From: Deefgea piscis
Lineage (GTDB): Bacteria > Pseudomonadota > Gammaproteobacteria > Burkholderiales > Chitinibacteraceae
Reading direction: 5' to 3'
DNA: 64,000 bases
Assembly (NCBI RefSeq): GCF_019665785.1
Contig: NZ_CP081149.1
Location: 2,666,001-2,730,000 of the forward strand
Below the pieces are notes generated by a model. That model made no database searches. It saw only the letters and a program-made list of their open reading frames with translations, and was not told where the DNA came from. Of this stretch, positions 32,883 to 41,862 are shown piece by piece. Both the position numbers and the translations under genes were made by a program. How positions within the stretch are numbered: position 1 is the stretch's first letter; each line of letters opens with the position of its first letter.

Positions 32883-33082
32883 AATGTGCAATAAACAAAA
32901 TCCACTGAGTGCCGAGCGATAAAAGGCAATGGACAATTGCTCACAAATAACGGACTGGAACTGGTAAGCGCTGGCTGACCAACAACTGCAATGCTTCACT
33001 GGCTAAGCAAATTCTACAAAGAGTCAAAAATGATTCTCTTAAGCATTTACACAAGCAATAACTAAATCGAAACCAATAAAAA

Positions 33083-33105
33083 AGCGCCAGACAATTGCTG
33101 GCGCT
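33083..33105 (-). terminator. pit terminator
   Basis: AGCGCCAG (33083-33090) pairs with CTGGCGCT (33098-33105). On the minus strand it is followed by a T-rich run. Confidence 0.8.
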
Positions 33106-33121
33106 GTTTGCATCGAGTGGC

Positions 33122-34705
33122 TTAAGCCGGCATCAACATGCCCCGCAACATAAAGAACAACATCGCCGACAGCAATGCCGAAATCGGTAGCGTTACAATC
33201 CATGCTGCAGCGATCTTCATGATTTGCGAGCGCTTCACGAGTTCTTGGCGATAGACTTTTTTCAAGCCTTTACGCTCCATTTTAGAAAAATGCGCCGGAT
33301 CAAGTTGCGATTTAGCTTGCTGCTTCAGCTCTTGCAACATCAAGGCTTTTTCTTTTAAGCCGGCTTTATTAAAACGCAGCAAGAACGTATCTATCGCAGT
33401 CTCATCGCCTTCCGGATGATGCGCCTTGATTTCATCCAGCGTACGCGCATGGTTGGCCTTTAGGTATTCACGCAAGAAACCAACGCCAAACACACCACCA
33501 ACCGCAATATGCGTCGAACTCACGGGCAAACCCAATTGGCTGGCAAAAATCACCGTAATCGTTGCCGCCATCGCAATACAGAAAGCCCGCATTTGATCGA
33601 GCTCAGTAATTTCCGAACCAACAGTACGAATCACCTTAGGCCCATACAACGCCAAACCAAGTGCAATACCCATCGCACCAATCACCATAATCCACAGTGG
33701 AATACTGGCACTGTCTTGCAAACTAGTGCCACTACTAATGAGCGCATCATTAATTGCGGCTAAAGGGCCAATTGCATTGGCCACATCATTGGCGCCATGG
33801 GCAAAGCTCAACAAAGCGGCAGCAAAAATCAAAGGAATGGTAAAGAAACGATTCACGCTTTGCTTATTATTGGCCACATCCTTAATTCGCGACCGAATCA
33901 CCGGCGCCAAAATCGCACAAACAACAGCGCCGATCGCAAAGCCAACCCCAACAGCAAACCAAAAATCAACTTTCCAAATTTTATTCAAGCCTTTGAGCAT
34001 TAAATAAGTGCTAAAAGTCCACGCCATCAACCCCACCAACACTGGAATCATTTTCGCCGCTGCGGCGATCATATTGGTTTGGTAAGTGATCGTTCGTTTA
34101 ATCAGATACAAAAAAATCGCTGCAAAAATACCACCGAGCAAAGGCGAAATCACCCAACTGATGGCAATCGTTCCCACTTGCCCCCAATCGGCAATCCCCA
34201 TGCCGCCAGCCGCAACGCCCGCGCCCAAAACGGCCCCCACGATGGAATGCGTTGTTGAAACTGGCGCTCCCACCACCGTGGCAATATTGAGCCACAATGC
34301 CCCCGCTAACAAAGCCGCCAACATAATCCAGATAAAGGTTTGTTTATCAGGAATCAAACTCGGGTCAATAATGCCACTACGAATGGTCGACACCACATCG
34401 CCCCCCGCCACAATCGCCCCTGTCGCCTCAAAAATCCCGGCAATAATTAACGCCCCACCCATCGTCAGCGCTTTAGAGCCGACCGCAGGACCCACATTAT
34501 TCGCAACGTCATTCGCCCCAATATTGATGGCCATATAAGCACCAACAACCGAAGCCACAATCAGCATGATGCTCGGCGTGGTGCCACGTGAAGCGGTATA
34601 CAGCACAATGCCGACAATAAAGAGTAAGGCAATGCCCAGTCGAACGAGCTCGACATGCCCAGATTTGGCGGCATTGTGAATGGTATCAATTTGTTGGTGG
34701 TTCAT
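33122..34705 (-). CDS. pit: Low-affinity inorganic phosphate transporter (PiT family)
   Basis: 527-aa inner-membrane protein of the PiT family, which moves metal-phosphate with H+ or Na+. Two copies of the signature GANDVANxxGP are visible (INIGANDVANNVGPAVG near residue 60, and HGANDVANAIGPLA in the second half), with about ten membrane helices. An insertion of ~80 mostly charged residues (from LKANHARTLDEIKAHHPEG) precedes the last helix, as in longer PiT members. ATG at 34705 (MNHQQIDTIHN) is preferred. The open frame extends 43 codons further but looks non-coding. Confidence 0.92.
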   Translation of the reverse strand: MNHQQIDTIHNAAKSGHVELVRLGIALLFIVGIVLYTASRGTTPSIMLIVASVVGAYMAINIGANDVANNVGPAVGSKALTMGGALIIAGIFEATGAIVAGGDVVSTIRSGIIDPSLIPDKQTFIWIMLAALLAGALWLNIATVVGAPVSTTHSIVGAVLGAGVAAGGMGIADWGQVGTIAISWVISPLLGGIFAAIFLYLIKRTITYQTNMIAAAAKMIPVLVGLMAWTFSTYLMLKGLNKIWKVDFWFAVGVGFAIGAVVCAILAPVIRSRIKDVANNKQSVNRFFTIPLIFAAALLSFAHGANDVANAIGPLAAINDALISSGTSLQDSASIPLWIMVIGAMGIALGLALYGPKVIRTVGSEITELDQMRAFCIAMAATITVIFASQLGLPVSSTHIAVGGVFGVGFLREYLKANHARTLDEIKAHHPEGDETAIDTFLLRFNKAGLKEKALMLQELKQQAKSQLDPAHFSKMERKGLKKVYRQELVKRSQIMKIAAAWIVTLPISALLSAMLFFMLRGMLMPA

Positions 34706-34947
34706 AGCTTCACTGTGATTGCTAGGTTGGTAGAAATAGCGGTTGCAACCCGCTTTCATAAACGCGCTATTGTGCGCTTTGCAATACAGAAGGGCGACGC
34801 AAAAACTCACACAATACAAAATCAATAGCGCCAAGTTTTAGAACCACCCAAGCTCACTGCGATACGCAGTAAAAAATCAGTCTACACCTTGATTCACAGT
34901 TTAAAAACCATCAACACACGCACACCAGAACAACATAGCAATACCAT

Positions 34948-34996
34948 GGGTATCTAACTAAAAACCTTACAAATAAAGGCCCACAATAAAATACCC
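34948..34996. repeat. 49-bp GGGTAT element, copy 7
   Basis: Starts GGGTATC and ends AATACCC, with perfect six-base ends at exactly 49 bp. The inner ACCTT (17-21) pairs with AAGG (29-32). It lies 4 bases downstream of the stop of the small minus-strand frame at 35001-35192. Confidence 0.75.
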
Positions 34997-35000
34997 ACAG

Positions 35001-35192
35001 TTATATGGTATTTTTCATCATGCGGGATATAACAAAATCTAACTCACCCTCAAGATAGGCAATTGAAATGCGCCCCATATACAGCCGCAGTACAGTCAAC
35101 ATCCCATGGCTAAATTGAGCATCCTCACCCACGGTTAACGCTGATTTTAAACCTTGACATAACAGCCAACACCCCAGCCAATACTTGGTCAC
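35001..35192 (-). CDS. Possible small or truncated gene
   Basis: 63 codons from a GTG. The second half (VGEDAQFSHGMLTVLRLYMG and ELDFVISRMM) looks like a genuine helical protein segment, so this may be the C-terminal remnant of a longer gene. I do not recognise the family. The only support is amino-acid character and the stop-adjacent 49-bp element. It lies 5' of pit and close to the IS110 element. Confidence 0.3.
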   Translation of the reverse strand: MTKYWLGCWLLCQGLKSALTVGEDAQFSHGMLTVLRLYMGRISIAYLEGELDFVISRMMKNTI

Positions 35193-35260
35193 GTCAAAAG
35201 CTTATGTGAGCATGACTCAAGACAACGACCCGATGTCAGATACCAGCAGAAAGTATACGT

Positions 35261-35336
35261 AGGGTGGAATAAACGAAGTGCATTCCACCTTGATGCATTT
35301 TGATGCGGTGGAATGCGCTGGAGCTTATTCCACCCT
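35261..35336. repeat. Long imperfect palindrome (GGGTGGAAT type)
   Basis: 35261-35289 (AGGGTGGAATAAACGAAGTG...) and 35307-35336 are inverted copies with few mismatches around an AT-rich spacer. Such GTGGAATA palindromes recur between genes in several proteobacteria. It borders the left side of the IS110 element. Confidence 0.75.
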
Positions 35337-35339
35337 TGT

Positions 35340-35540
35340 ATCTTTCTCTCCGTGGTGGTTAGCTACTACCACATGAGGCGAAGTGAGTTTGAGCCCACCC
35401 TTAAGGCATCGACCTTGCCATGTAGATTAAACCCTTCGTCCTCACTTCTTTCGCCAAATCAGACACTGAACGGTAGCCAAGGGCTTTGACCCTGTATGCA
35501 CAAGGCAAGTGGGCGAATTAGGCATTTTTACAGGAAGAAT
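35340..35540 (+). ncRNA. Candidate bridge RNA of the IS110-family element
   Basis: About 200 non-coding nt directly upstream of the recombinase, where IS110-group elements encode their bridge RNA. Two structured domains can be drawn. In domain 1 GAAGTGAG (35380-35387) pairs with CTCACTTC (35441-35448), enclosing a GGCA/TGCC hairpin (35405-35419). In domain 2 TTCGCC (35450-35455) pairs with GGCGAA (35512-35517), enclosing AGGG/CCCT (35480-35493) with large internal loops. This two-loop design fits target- and donor-binding loops. The exact ends and the guide bases cannot be fixed by eye. Confidence 0.45.
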
Positions 35541-35544
35541 CTTC

Positions 35545-36528
35545 ATGTTTTATCTCGGTATTGATGTTGCTAAAGCTAAACTCGATTGTTACTTGTTAAC
35601 TCAACTTGACCCACTCAAAGGCAAGGCCAAGGTCGTACCCAATACCGCCAAAGGCCTTGCTGATTTGCTAGCTTGGCTGACTAAAAATCACATTCCGCAT
35701 GACCAGCTGCACGTCACGATGGAGGCCACTGGCGTGTATCACGAACTGGCCGCCACACTACTGCATGATGCAGGCGTTTGCGTCTCGATTGCCAATCCCG
35801 CACAAGTGAAGCATTTCGGCCAAGGCCTCGCGGTGCGTACCAAAACCGATGGCGTTGATAGCCAAGTTCTGGCGCGTTATTGCGCAATGATTAAGCCTGC
35901 TGCGTGGCTACCACCTCCGCCTGAAGCCCGCATTCTAAAAGGACTTCTGGCTCGCCGCGAAGCGATTTTGCAAGACTTACTCCGCGAAAAAAATCGGCAA
36001 GAAAAAGCTGAATCTACGGTGACGACCGAGCTGATTCATCAATCGATTAACGACAGTATTGTCTTTCTAAATGCTCAGCTCAAAAAGCTACAAAGCCAAA
36101 TCGACGACCATATCGACCGTCATCCTGGCCTGAAAAACGACCTCAATTTACTGCAAACCATCCCAGCAATCGGCCCACAAAGTGGCACGCAATTATTGGC
36201 GGTGATGCATACGCATCAATTCAATACGGCCGAACAATTGTCGGCCTATTTGGGCTTGGTGCCCGTCGAGCGGCAATCGGGGTCATCGATTCTTGGGCGC
36301 GCCAAACGGTCTAAAGCTGGTCCTGCAAAGGTTCGTGCCGTGCTCTACATGGCTGCCATCGTCGCCACCAAATACAACCCCCACGTCAAAGCCTTATTTG
36401 AGCGTTTGCTTGCCCGAGGCAAGAGCAAAATGTCGGCGCTCGGTGCTTGCATGCGCAAATTAGTTCACCTGTGCTTCGGCGTGCTGAGAACCCAGAAAAA
36501 GTATCAAGCTGAGTATCAAAATGCTTGA
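35545..36528 (+). CDS. IS110-family DEDD recombinase/transposase
   Basis: 327 aa. N-terminal RuvC-like DEDD domain: first D in GIDVAKAKLD (residue 7), E in VTMEATGVYHE (about residue 61), D residues in KTDGVDSQVLARY (about 105-108). A coiled-coil follows (about 140-190), then the Transposase_20 domain LLQTIPAIGPQSG with the serine motif RQSGSS (about residue 245). ATG at 35545 has AGGAAG in front. An upstream GTG at 35509 would overlap the structured RNA. The frame is intact. Confidence 0.93.
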   Translation: MFYLGIDVAKAKLDCYLLTQLDPLKGKAKVVPNTAKGLADLLAWLTKNHIPHDQLHVTMEATGVYHELAATLLHDAGVCVSIANPAQVKHFGQGLAVRTKTDGVDSQVLARYCAMIKPAAWLPPPPEARILKGLLARREAILQDLLREKNRQEKAESTVTTELIHQSINDSIVFLNAQLKKLQSQIDDHIDRHPGLKNDLNLLQTIPAIGPQSGTQLLAVMHTHQFNTAEQLSAYLGLVPVERQSGSSILGRAKRSKAGPAKVRAVLYMAAIVATKYNPHVKALFERLLARGKSKMSALGACMRKLVHLCFGVLRTQKKYQAEYQNA

Positions 36529-36568
36529 CCGGCAAGACGGTATCTACGGTGCTAGCACAGCCATAGGT

Positions 36569-38056
36569 TTAATGGAATTTATACGCAAGCGACAGATTCA
36601 ACTCCCAAGCATCAAGGCCTTCACTGTGAATTTGCGTCACACCAAGGTTGAGCGTTGATTGATCTGCATTTTTCGCTTTTACCCCCAAACTACCACGCAG
36701 ATACCACGGATCTACTTTATTCATCCTCAAGTTATCGCCCAATACACGGTTACTATCAGGATCTTTAAAGACATAATTTGCACCAAATTGAGCAAAAGGC
36801 GTCAGCACCCAACGATCGGACGCGGTGAAATCTTTATTCAATTCCGCAGAAACGCCTGCAATGCCGGTATTTTTATTTCGACCATCAATGGTTAATCGAT
36901 AGACAGGGAATTGCGGTAATTTTAGGCTTGCTTGGTAGTCATCACGCCGACCTACGCCATAATAAACCGACGCTTTTGGCTCGATGCGAACCTCATTACC
37001 AAATTTAAACAGCCCAGTGGTGTTCAGAGAAGCAAACCACACATCATCCTTAGCGCGAGCATGTAATTGATTCGAGATATTGCTATCGATTTGGCGGTGT
37101 TCATAGCCTAACCATGCATCAGCAATCCATTGCTCATTAATCCGATAACCAAGATAGGGGCCAATACTCCAAGCCTTGGCATCAGCCATTTGGCTACCTG
37201 AGAAGGTCTCAGAATCTAAATCATTAATCGTAACGACCAAGCCAACCGTTGTATTTGGATTAAGCATACGATCCATACCAAATTGGCCAATATTGACTCC
37301 CCCATTTCCTGAGCGACCAAATCGATCATCATCAAATTTAACGTGTTGATAACTAATCCAACCCACCCAGCGATCGAGGGCTTCTTCGGAAGCACTGGCT
37401 ACACCTGAACTTCGCTGCAACAAATTATCAACAATCCGCAGTGAAATGTTTTGAACACTGACAATGGTACTTAATAAATACGCACTAGCCGTATTATCAA
37501 TCACCTGATCAGGCGTTGGAAAAGGATCGGTTGGTCCCGGTGGATTGGGCGTAACGATAGGTGTTGGTGTTGCGGTTGGTGTTGCGGTTGGCGCAATGGT
37601 CGGTACTGGCGTTGGCGCAGTGGTCGGTACTGGCGTCGGTACTGGCGTCGGTACTGCCGTTGGCGCTGGTGTTGGTGCGACAGGGAAAATAGCGCCGCCC
37701 ACTTGCTCTTGGCTTTGGATTAAGCACCCACCACCAGAGCCTGCTCCCACATCCCCCGATTCATCAAATAAACTATGGCGAAAGGCACTGCCTTGTCCAA
37801 CAAGGCTTGATTCTGAAAACCGCAGTTTGAAAGGGCCAGATACAAATTCATCGACCAATTGCAAGCTCTCGCCTGCCCGTAATCGGGTTGGCGTAAATTG
37901 AAAATTGGATAACCAAAATGATTTACTGTTATCACTTAACTTACCAAAATAAATTAAAGAGCCTTGGAATTTACAAGGCCCATCTGCCGCTTGCGCGCCA
38001 GTCACAACCCCAAATCCCAGTAAACCAGCACAAATTAAACGACCCAAAAAACGCAT
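36569..38056 (-). CDS. Autotransporter-type outer-membrane beta-barrel protein with P/T-rich hinge
   Basis: 495 aa. Signal peptide (MRFLGRLICAGLLGFGVVTGAQA), then a small ~110-residue domain with two cysteines (GPCKFQGS and GGGCLIQ), a ~50-residue Pro/Thr/Ala repeat hinge, a short helix-like segment (about residues 195-220) and a C-terminal ~270-residue autotransporter beta-barrel (from RWVGWISYQHVKFDDD to the end LSLAYKFH). The passenger is much smaller than in classical autotransporters. ATG at 38056 is preferred over a GTG at 38071. The IS110 element ends just behind the gene, and no terminator is seen. Confidence 0.82.
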   Translation of the reverse strand: MRFLGRLICAGLLGFGVVTGAQAADGPCKFQGSLIYFGKLSDNSKSFWLSNFQFTPTRLRAGESLQLVDEFVSGPFKLRFSESSLVGQGSAFRHSLFDESGDVGAGSGGGCLIQSQEQVGGAIFPVAPTPAPTAVPTPVPTPVPTTAPTPVPTIAPTATPTATPTPIVTPNPPGPTDPFPTPDQVIDNTASAYLLSTIVSVQNISLRIVDNLLQRSSGVASASEEALDRWVGWISYQHVKFDDDRFGRSGNGGVNIGQFGMDRMLNPNTTVGLVVTINDLDSETFSGSQMADAKAWSIGPYLGYRINEQWIADAWLGYEHRQIDSNISNQLHARAKDDVWFASLNTTGLFKFGNEVRIEPKASVYYGVGRRDDYQASLKLPQFPVYRLTIDGRNKNTGIAGVSAELNKDFTASDRWVLTPFAQFGANYVFKDPDSNRVLGDNLRMNKVDPWYLRGSLGVKAKNADQSTLNLGVTQIHSEGLDAWELNLSLAYKFH

Positions 38057-38528
38057 ATCTTCCCACTCCACTGAGGATTATATTTTGTAAGCATCTTCAT
38101 ATATTACACCAATCAAGCCAAATTCTTACCTAAAAAGACAACCCCATCAACACACTTAAATGTAGCTATTTATTTACATTACTTAGAAGGCAATACGTCG
38201 ACTTTATTTCAAACCTCGCTGAGCTGCGCGAGATCCCGTGTAGCAAGCTGAGCGAGGAACAAGCGGGGCGGGGTTTTTGCGATCATTGTTTGAGGCCGCA
38301 GGCCGAGTTTTGATCGCAACCGCCTCGATTGTCCGCAGCGAAGGTACGGGCGTAGCCCGCGCAGATACCCGGGTCGCCTTTAGCTTCGCAGAAACTGCGC
38401 CTTCGGCTTGTTTTCTTTGGCCCACACTTTCTTTGGCGAAGCAAAGAAAGGTGGGTGCCGCGCGGCATTAGCGCGACTTTGATTGAAACAGCGCATCGAA
38501 TTAAAACCAACGTTAATCGCGCGATTGT

Positions 38529-38554
38529 TGGGCTGCGCGGGCTTAGCCCAACTT
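38529..38554. repeat. Palindrome (TTGGGCT...AGCCCAA)
   Basis: GTTGGGCT pairs with AGCCCAAC around a GC-rich loop. It is part of the GC-rich palindromic island between the autotransporter and aspS. Confidence 0.55.
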
Positions 38555-38603
38555 ACTCAATCGATGCATCGCGAATCACAATGTGCGCTGCCGGAACCTA
38601 ATC

Positions 38604-38631
38604 GGCGGGTTACGCCTTCGGCTAACCCGCC
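38604..38631. repeat. GGCGGGTT palindrome
   Basis: GGCGGGTT and AACCCGCC flank the loop ACGCCTTCGGCT, which is itself nearly self-complementary. Palindromes of this GGCGGGTTA type occur between genes in many proteobacteria. Function unknown. Confidence 0.7.
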
Positions 38632-38661
38632 CTACACACCAATCCGCCCGACCAAACCAAT

Positions 38662-38710
38662 GGGTATATAAATACAGCCGATGACCTCGAATGCCTTCCA
38701 GTCAATACCC
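38662..38710. repeat. 49-bp GGGTAT element, copy 8
   Basis: Starts GGGTATATA and ends CAATACCC, with perfect six-base ends at 49 bp. ATACAGCC lies at positions 11-18, as in copy 6. The aspS terminator A-tract begins 3 bases after it, the same arrangement as copy 1. Confidence 0.78.
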
Positions 38711-38713
38711 AAC

Positions 38714-38742
38714 AAAAAAGGCGACCGAAGTCGCCTTTTTTT
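38714..38742. terminator. aspS terminator (bidirectional)
   Basis: AAAAAAGGCGAC, loop CGAA, GTCGCCTTTTTTT: a perfect stem with A and T runs on both sides. Confidence 0.9.
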
Positions 38743-38761
38743 AATCCAAGCTAATGAGCAA

Positions 38762-40567
38762 TTACGCTAAATTGGCTTGCTGAGTGTTACGCAAACGAAT
38801 GTGCAATTCGCGGAGTTGTTTCTCGTCCACTTCGTTCGGTGCATTGGTTAACAAGCACTGCGCGCGTTGCGTTTTCGGGAAGGCAATCACGTCGCGGATT
38901 GATTCGGCGCCGGTCATCAATGTCACCAAACGATCCAAACCAAAGGCTAAGCCGCCATGCGGAGGTGCACCGAATTGTAGATTGTCGAGCAAGAAGCCAA
39001 ATTTGTTTTGTGCTTCTTCTTCGCCGATACCGAGAGCTTCAAATACGGTTGATTGCATATCGGCGCGGTGGATACGAACTGAACCGCCGCCCATTTCCCA
39101 ACCGTTGAGGACCATATCGTAAGCGCGGGCTTTGCATTTGCCCGGATCTGATTTAAGGAACTCGATGTGCTCAATTTTCGGGCTAGTGAACGGATGGTGG
39201 CAAGCATTCCAGCGGCCTGCGTCGTCGTCGCGTTCGAACATTGGGAAGTCAACCACCCACAATGGTTTCCAGCCGCGAGTGAAGTAACCCGCTGCTTCGC
39301 CTTTTTCGTGACCGACTTTCAAGCGCAATGCGCCGATGGCTTCGTTAACCACTTTTTCTTTGTCTGCGCCAAAGAAAATCAAATCGCCAGTGGTTGCGCC
39401 AGTGCGGGTGATGATTTCTTGCAAGCAAGCTTCGCTCAAGTTTTTAACGATTGGCGATTGCAAGCCAGAACCTTCACCGTTGCTCAGGTTCGTTACATCG
39501 TTGACTTTGATGTACGCCAAGCCTTTCGCGCCATAGATCGCCACAAACTTGGTGTAGTCATCGATTTCTTTACGACTGATGCTTGCGCCACCTGGAATCC
39601 GTAAGCCGACTACGCGGCCGTTTTCCATATCGGCTGCGCCGCGGAAGACTTTGAATTCTTCGGCTTTCATCAAATCGGTCAGTTCTGTGAACTGCAACGA
39701 TACGCGCAAATCAGGCTTGTCTGAGCCGTACAAACGCATTGCGTCGTCATACGCCATACGTGGGAAGTCGCCCAATTCAACACCGATGGCTTCTTTAAAT
39801 ACGTGCTTGGCCATTGATTCGGTGATGTCCATGATTTCGTCTTCGTTCAAGAACGAAGTTTCGATATCAATCTGGGTGAATTCAGGCTGACGATCCGCGC
39901 GCAAGTCTTCATCGCGGAAGCATTTAACGATTTGGTAGTAGCGATCGAAACCGGCGACCATCAACAATTGCTTGAACAATTGTGGCGATTGCGGCAAGGC
40001 AAAGAATTGACCATCGTGCACGCGGCTTGGCACGAGGTAATCACGTGCGCCTTCTGGCGTTGAACGAGTCAACATTGGCGTTTCAATGTCGATAAAGCCC
40101 AAACCATCGAGGTAGTTACGGATTAACATCGCTACGCGGTAACGCAAACGCATATTTTTTTGCATCACAGGGCGACGCAAATCGATCACGCGGTTAGTTA
40201 AACGCACGTTTTCAGAGAGATTTTCATCGTCGATCTGGAACGGTGGCGTTGCCGCTTGGTTTAGCACGGTAATGCTTTTTGCCAAAATTTCGATTTGGCC
40301 AGTGATCATTTTGGCGTTAGTCGTGCCTTCTGGACGCGCGCGCACTTCACCGGTGATTTCCAATACGTATTCATTGCGCGTTGCATCGGCAATCGCAAAA
40401 GCTTCTGGGATATCCGGATCAAACACCACTTGCACCAAACCTTCACGGTCGCGCAAATCGATAAAAATCACGCCACCATGGTCACGACGACGATGGGCCC
40501 AGCCCTTAATCGTGACAGTTTGGCCCAGATAACGACCATCAATCAAACCGCAATAATCGGTACGCAT
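38762..40567 (-). CDS. aspS: Aspartate--tRNA(Asp/Asn) ligase
   Basis: 601 aa, the usual bacterial length. N-terminal OB-fold anticodon-binding domain ([25 protein letters not shown]), class II core with motif 2 ([19 protein letters not shown]), the bacterial GAD insertion (about residues 290-420), and motif 3 ([13 protein letters not shown]). It is of the long bacterial type and may be non-discriminating if AsnRS is absent. ATG at 40567 has GAGGAAG in front. Last gene of the fmdB-DUF502-aspS group. Confidence 0.97.
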   Translation of the reverse strand: MRTDYCGLIDGRYLGQTVTIKGWAHRRRDHGGVIFIDLRDREGLVQVVFDPDIPEAFAIADATRNEYVLEITGEVRARPEGTTNAKMITGQIEILAKSITVLNQAATPPFQIDDENLSENVRLTNRVIDLRRPVMQKNMRLRYRVAMLIRNYLDGLGFIDIETPMLTRSTPEGARDYLVPSRVHDGQFFALPQSPQLFKQLLMVAGFDRYYQIVKCFRDEDLRADRQPEFTQIDIETSFLNEDEIMDITESMAKHVFKEAIGVELGDFPRMAYDDAMRLYGSDKPDLRVSLQFTELTDLMKAEEFKVFRGAADMENGRVVGLRIPGGASISRKEIDDYTKFVAIYGAKGLAYIKVNDVTNLSNGEGSGLQSPIVKNLSEACLQEIITRTGATTGDLIFFGADKEKVVNEAIGALRLKVGHEKGEAAGYFTRGWKPLWVVDFPMFERDDDAGRWNACHHPFTSPKIEHIEFLKSDPGKCKARAYDMVLNGWEMGGGSVRIHRADMQSTVFEALGIGEEEAQNKFGFLLDNLQFGAPPHGGLAFGLDRLVTLMTGAESIRDVIAFPKTQRAQCLLTNAPNEVDEKQLRELHIRLRNTQQANLA

Positions 40568-40649
40568 CAAAGAACTTCCTCAAATAAATAACACAAACAA
40601 TCAATAAAACGGACAAGCCCGCTTGTGGCACAGCCACATTATTTTTTAA

Positions 40650-41366
40650 TTAGCCTTTTACCGCGGCAGCTGGCTCGCTAGATAAAGCCTGCGCCTGCGG
40701 ATAAATTAAGGGCTTAGTACTGGGCATCACTACACCCAGCGAGATCACGTATTTCAGCGCCTCATCAACACTCATATCCAGCTCTTTAACATCACTGGCT
40801 TTGGCCATAAACAAAAAGCCCGATGTCGGATTGGGCGTGGTGGGTACAAACACCGAAATTAATTCGCCACCGAGTTTGTCACTAATTTCGCCACTGGGAA
40901 TACCGGTCACAAAACCGACTGACCATGTTCCTTGATGGGGAAACTGCACCAAGACTGCCTTGCGAAACGCATTGCCTGAATCAGAAAACAAAGTGTCTGA
41001 AACTTGCTTCACGCTCATATAAATCGAGCGAACGATTGGAATGCGCTTCAAAATCGACTCGCCAACTTCCAATAAGCGACGGCCCAAAATATTGGCAGCA
41101 AAAATCCCCGTTAACAACAGCACCAGCACCGTTAAAATCACCCCAAATCCAGGAATGTTTTCTTCCCCTCTTAAATGAGGAAATAACTGCGCCATTGCTT
41201 GCAAAATCCAATAATCAGGACGAACTTGATTTGGTACAAATGCCCCTAGCTGATCCATAGTGCCAATCAATAGATTGAGCACCCACAATGTGATCACTAA
41301 AGGAATCCAAATCAATAAACCAGTAAAAAAGTAGCGCTTAAATAATGAGGTCACAATTTTACTCAA
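40650..41366 (-). CDS. DUF502 family membrane protein
   Basis: 238 aa. Two membrane helices (residues about 12-33 and 70-95), followed by a soluble domain with the family pattern GESILKRIPIVRSIYMSVKQV and PHQGTWSVGFVTG. DUF502 proteins are widespread and of unknown function. The position between fmdB and aspS is typical of betaproteobacteria. Confidence 0.9.
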   Translation of the reverse strand: MSKIVTSLFKRYFFTGLLIWIPLVITLWVLNLLIGTMDQLGAFVPNQVRPDYWILQAMAQLFPHLRGEENIPGFGVILTVLVLLLTGIFAANILGRRLLEVGESILKRIPIVRSIYMSVKQVSDTLFSDSGNAFRKAVLVQFPHQGTWSVGFVTGIPSGEISDKLGGELISVFVPTTPNPTSGFLFMAKASDVKELDMSVDEALKYVISLGVVMPSTKPLIYPQAQALSSEPAAAVKG

Positions 41367-41377
41367 GTTAAAATCGA

Positions 41378-41587
41378 TTAAGAATTCGAACCGGTGGTGC
41401 CAGAACCGCCTTTAAAATCAGTTTGATACCAGCCCGAGCCTTTCAGTTGAAAACCCGCCGCAGTCACACACCGAGTGTATTTTTCGGCTTGGCAAGCTGG
41501 GCATTGCGTTAATACATCAGCGGACATTTTTTGTAAGTGTTCGTCTTGATGACCACACTCAGTACAGCGATAAGCATAAATAGGCAT
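41378..41587 (-). CDS. FmdB-type zinc-ribbon protein
   Basis: 69 aa. N-terminal zinc ribbon with two CxxC knuckles (YRCTECGH and TQCPACQ) and the conserved MPIYAYRC start. The C-terminal part is Gly/Ser-rich. The role is unknown. The name comes from a putative regulator of formamidase, and such proteins are regularly found upstream of DUF502 and aspS. It begins the operon, 11 nt before DUF502. Confidence 0.92.
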   Translation of the reverse strand: MPIYAYRCTECGHQDEHLQKMSADVLTQCPACQAEKYTRCVTAAGFQLKGSGWYQTDFKGGSGTTGSNS

Positions 41588-41862
41588 AATTATTCATACG
41601 CGACCAACCAGAAGGCGCTGATTATACCTTGTTCGCACGCCAAGGTCGAAACCACAACTCATTCAAGCTAAATCAAAACCGCTTTACTCCGCAAAGATCC
41701 AGCGCAAGATGGCTTTTTTCGGTACTCGCCAAACATTTGGCAATACCCAAACAACGTGTAGCGACTGCGGATTACTGACTCGTGATTACTTACAAACATG
41801 TCATATTACCGTCACACACCATCCTTATCATGTAGTCCCTTCGCCGCTCGGGATTATTTGTT

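Larger units (their letters stand above)
35340..36545 (+). mobile_element. IS110-family insertion sequence (ends approximate)
   Basis: One recombinase gene with a ~200-nt structured region in front and at most 40 nt behind before the neighbouring autotransporter gene ends (36569). IS110 elements have no long inverted ends or target duplication, so the borders are estimated. The long 5' and short 3' non-coding parts fit the IS110 group rather than IS1111. The left flank is the palindrome at 35261-35336. Confidence 0.7.
38057..38761. other. Gene-free region with GC-rich palindromes
   Basis: About 700 bases without a convincing gene between the autotransporter and aspS. From about 38217 to 38640 the composition turns GC-rich with many short inverted repeats. 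Open frames here (e.g. 38204-38425 and 38277-38471) have no family features. It also holds element copy 8 and the aspS terminator. Confidence 0.6.

Noticed and set aside
34706..34834. 43-codon N-terminal extension of pit
   Set aside because: It begins with a cysteine-rich stretch not seen in PiT proteins; the ATG at 34705 gives a normal start.
38204..38671. Several open frames of 60-75 codons in the GC-rich island
   Set aside because: Overlapping frames on both strands, low-complexity composition from palindromic DNA, no ribosome sites or family features.
41700..41748. Possible twelfth 49-bp element (ends GCAATACCC)
   Set aside because: The right end fits but the left end (CAGCGCA) lacks the invariant GTAT at positions 3-6, so it is at best a decayed copy.
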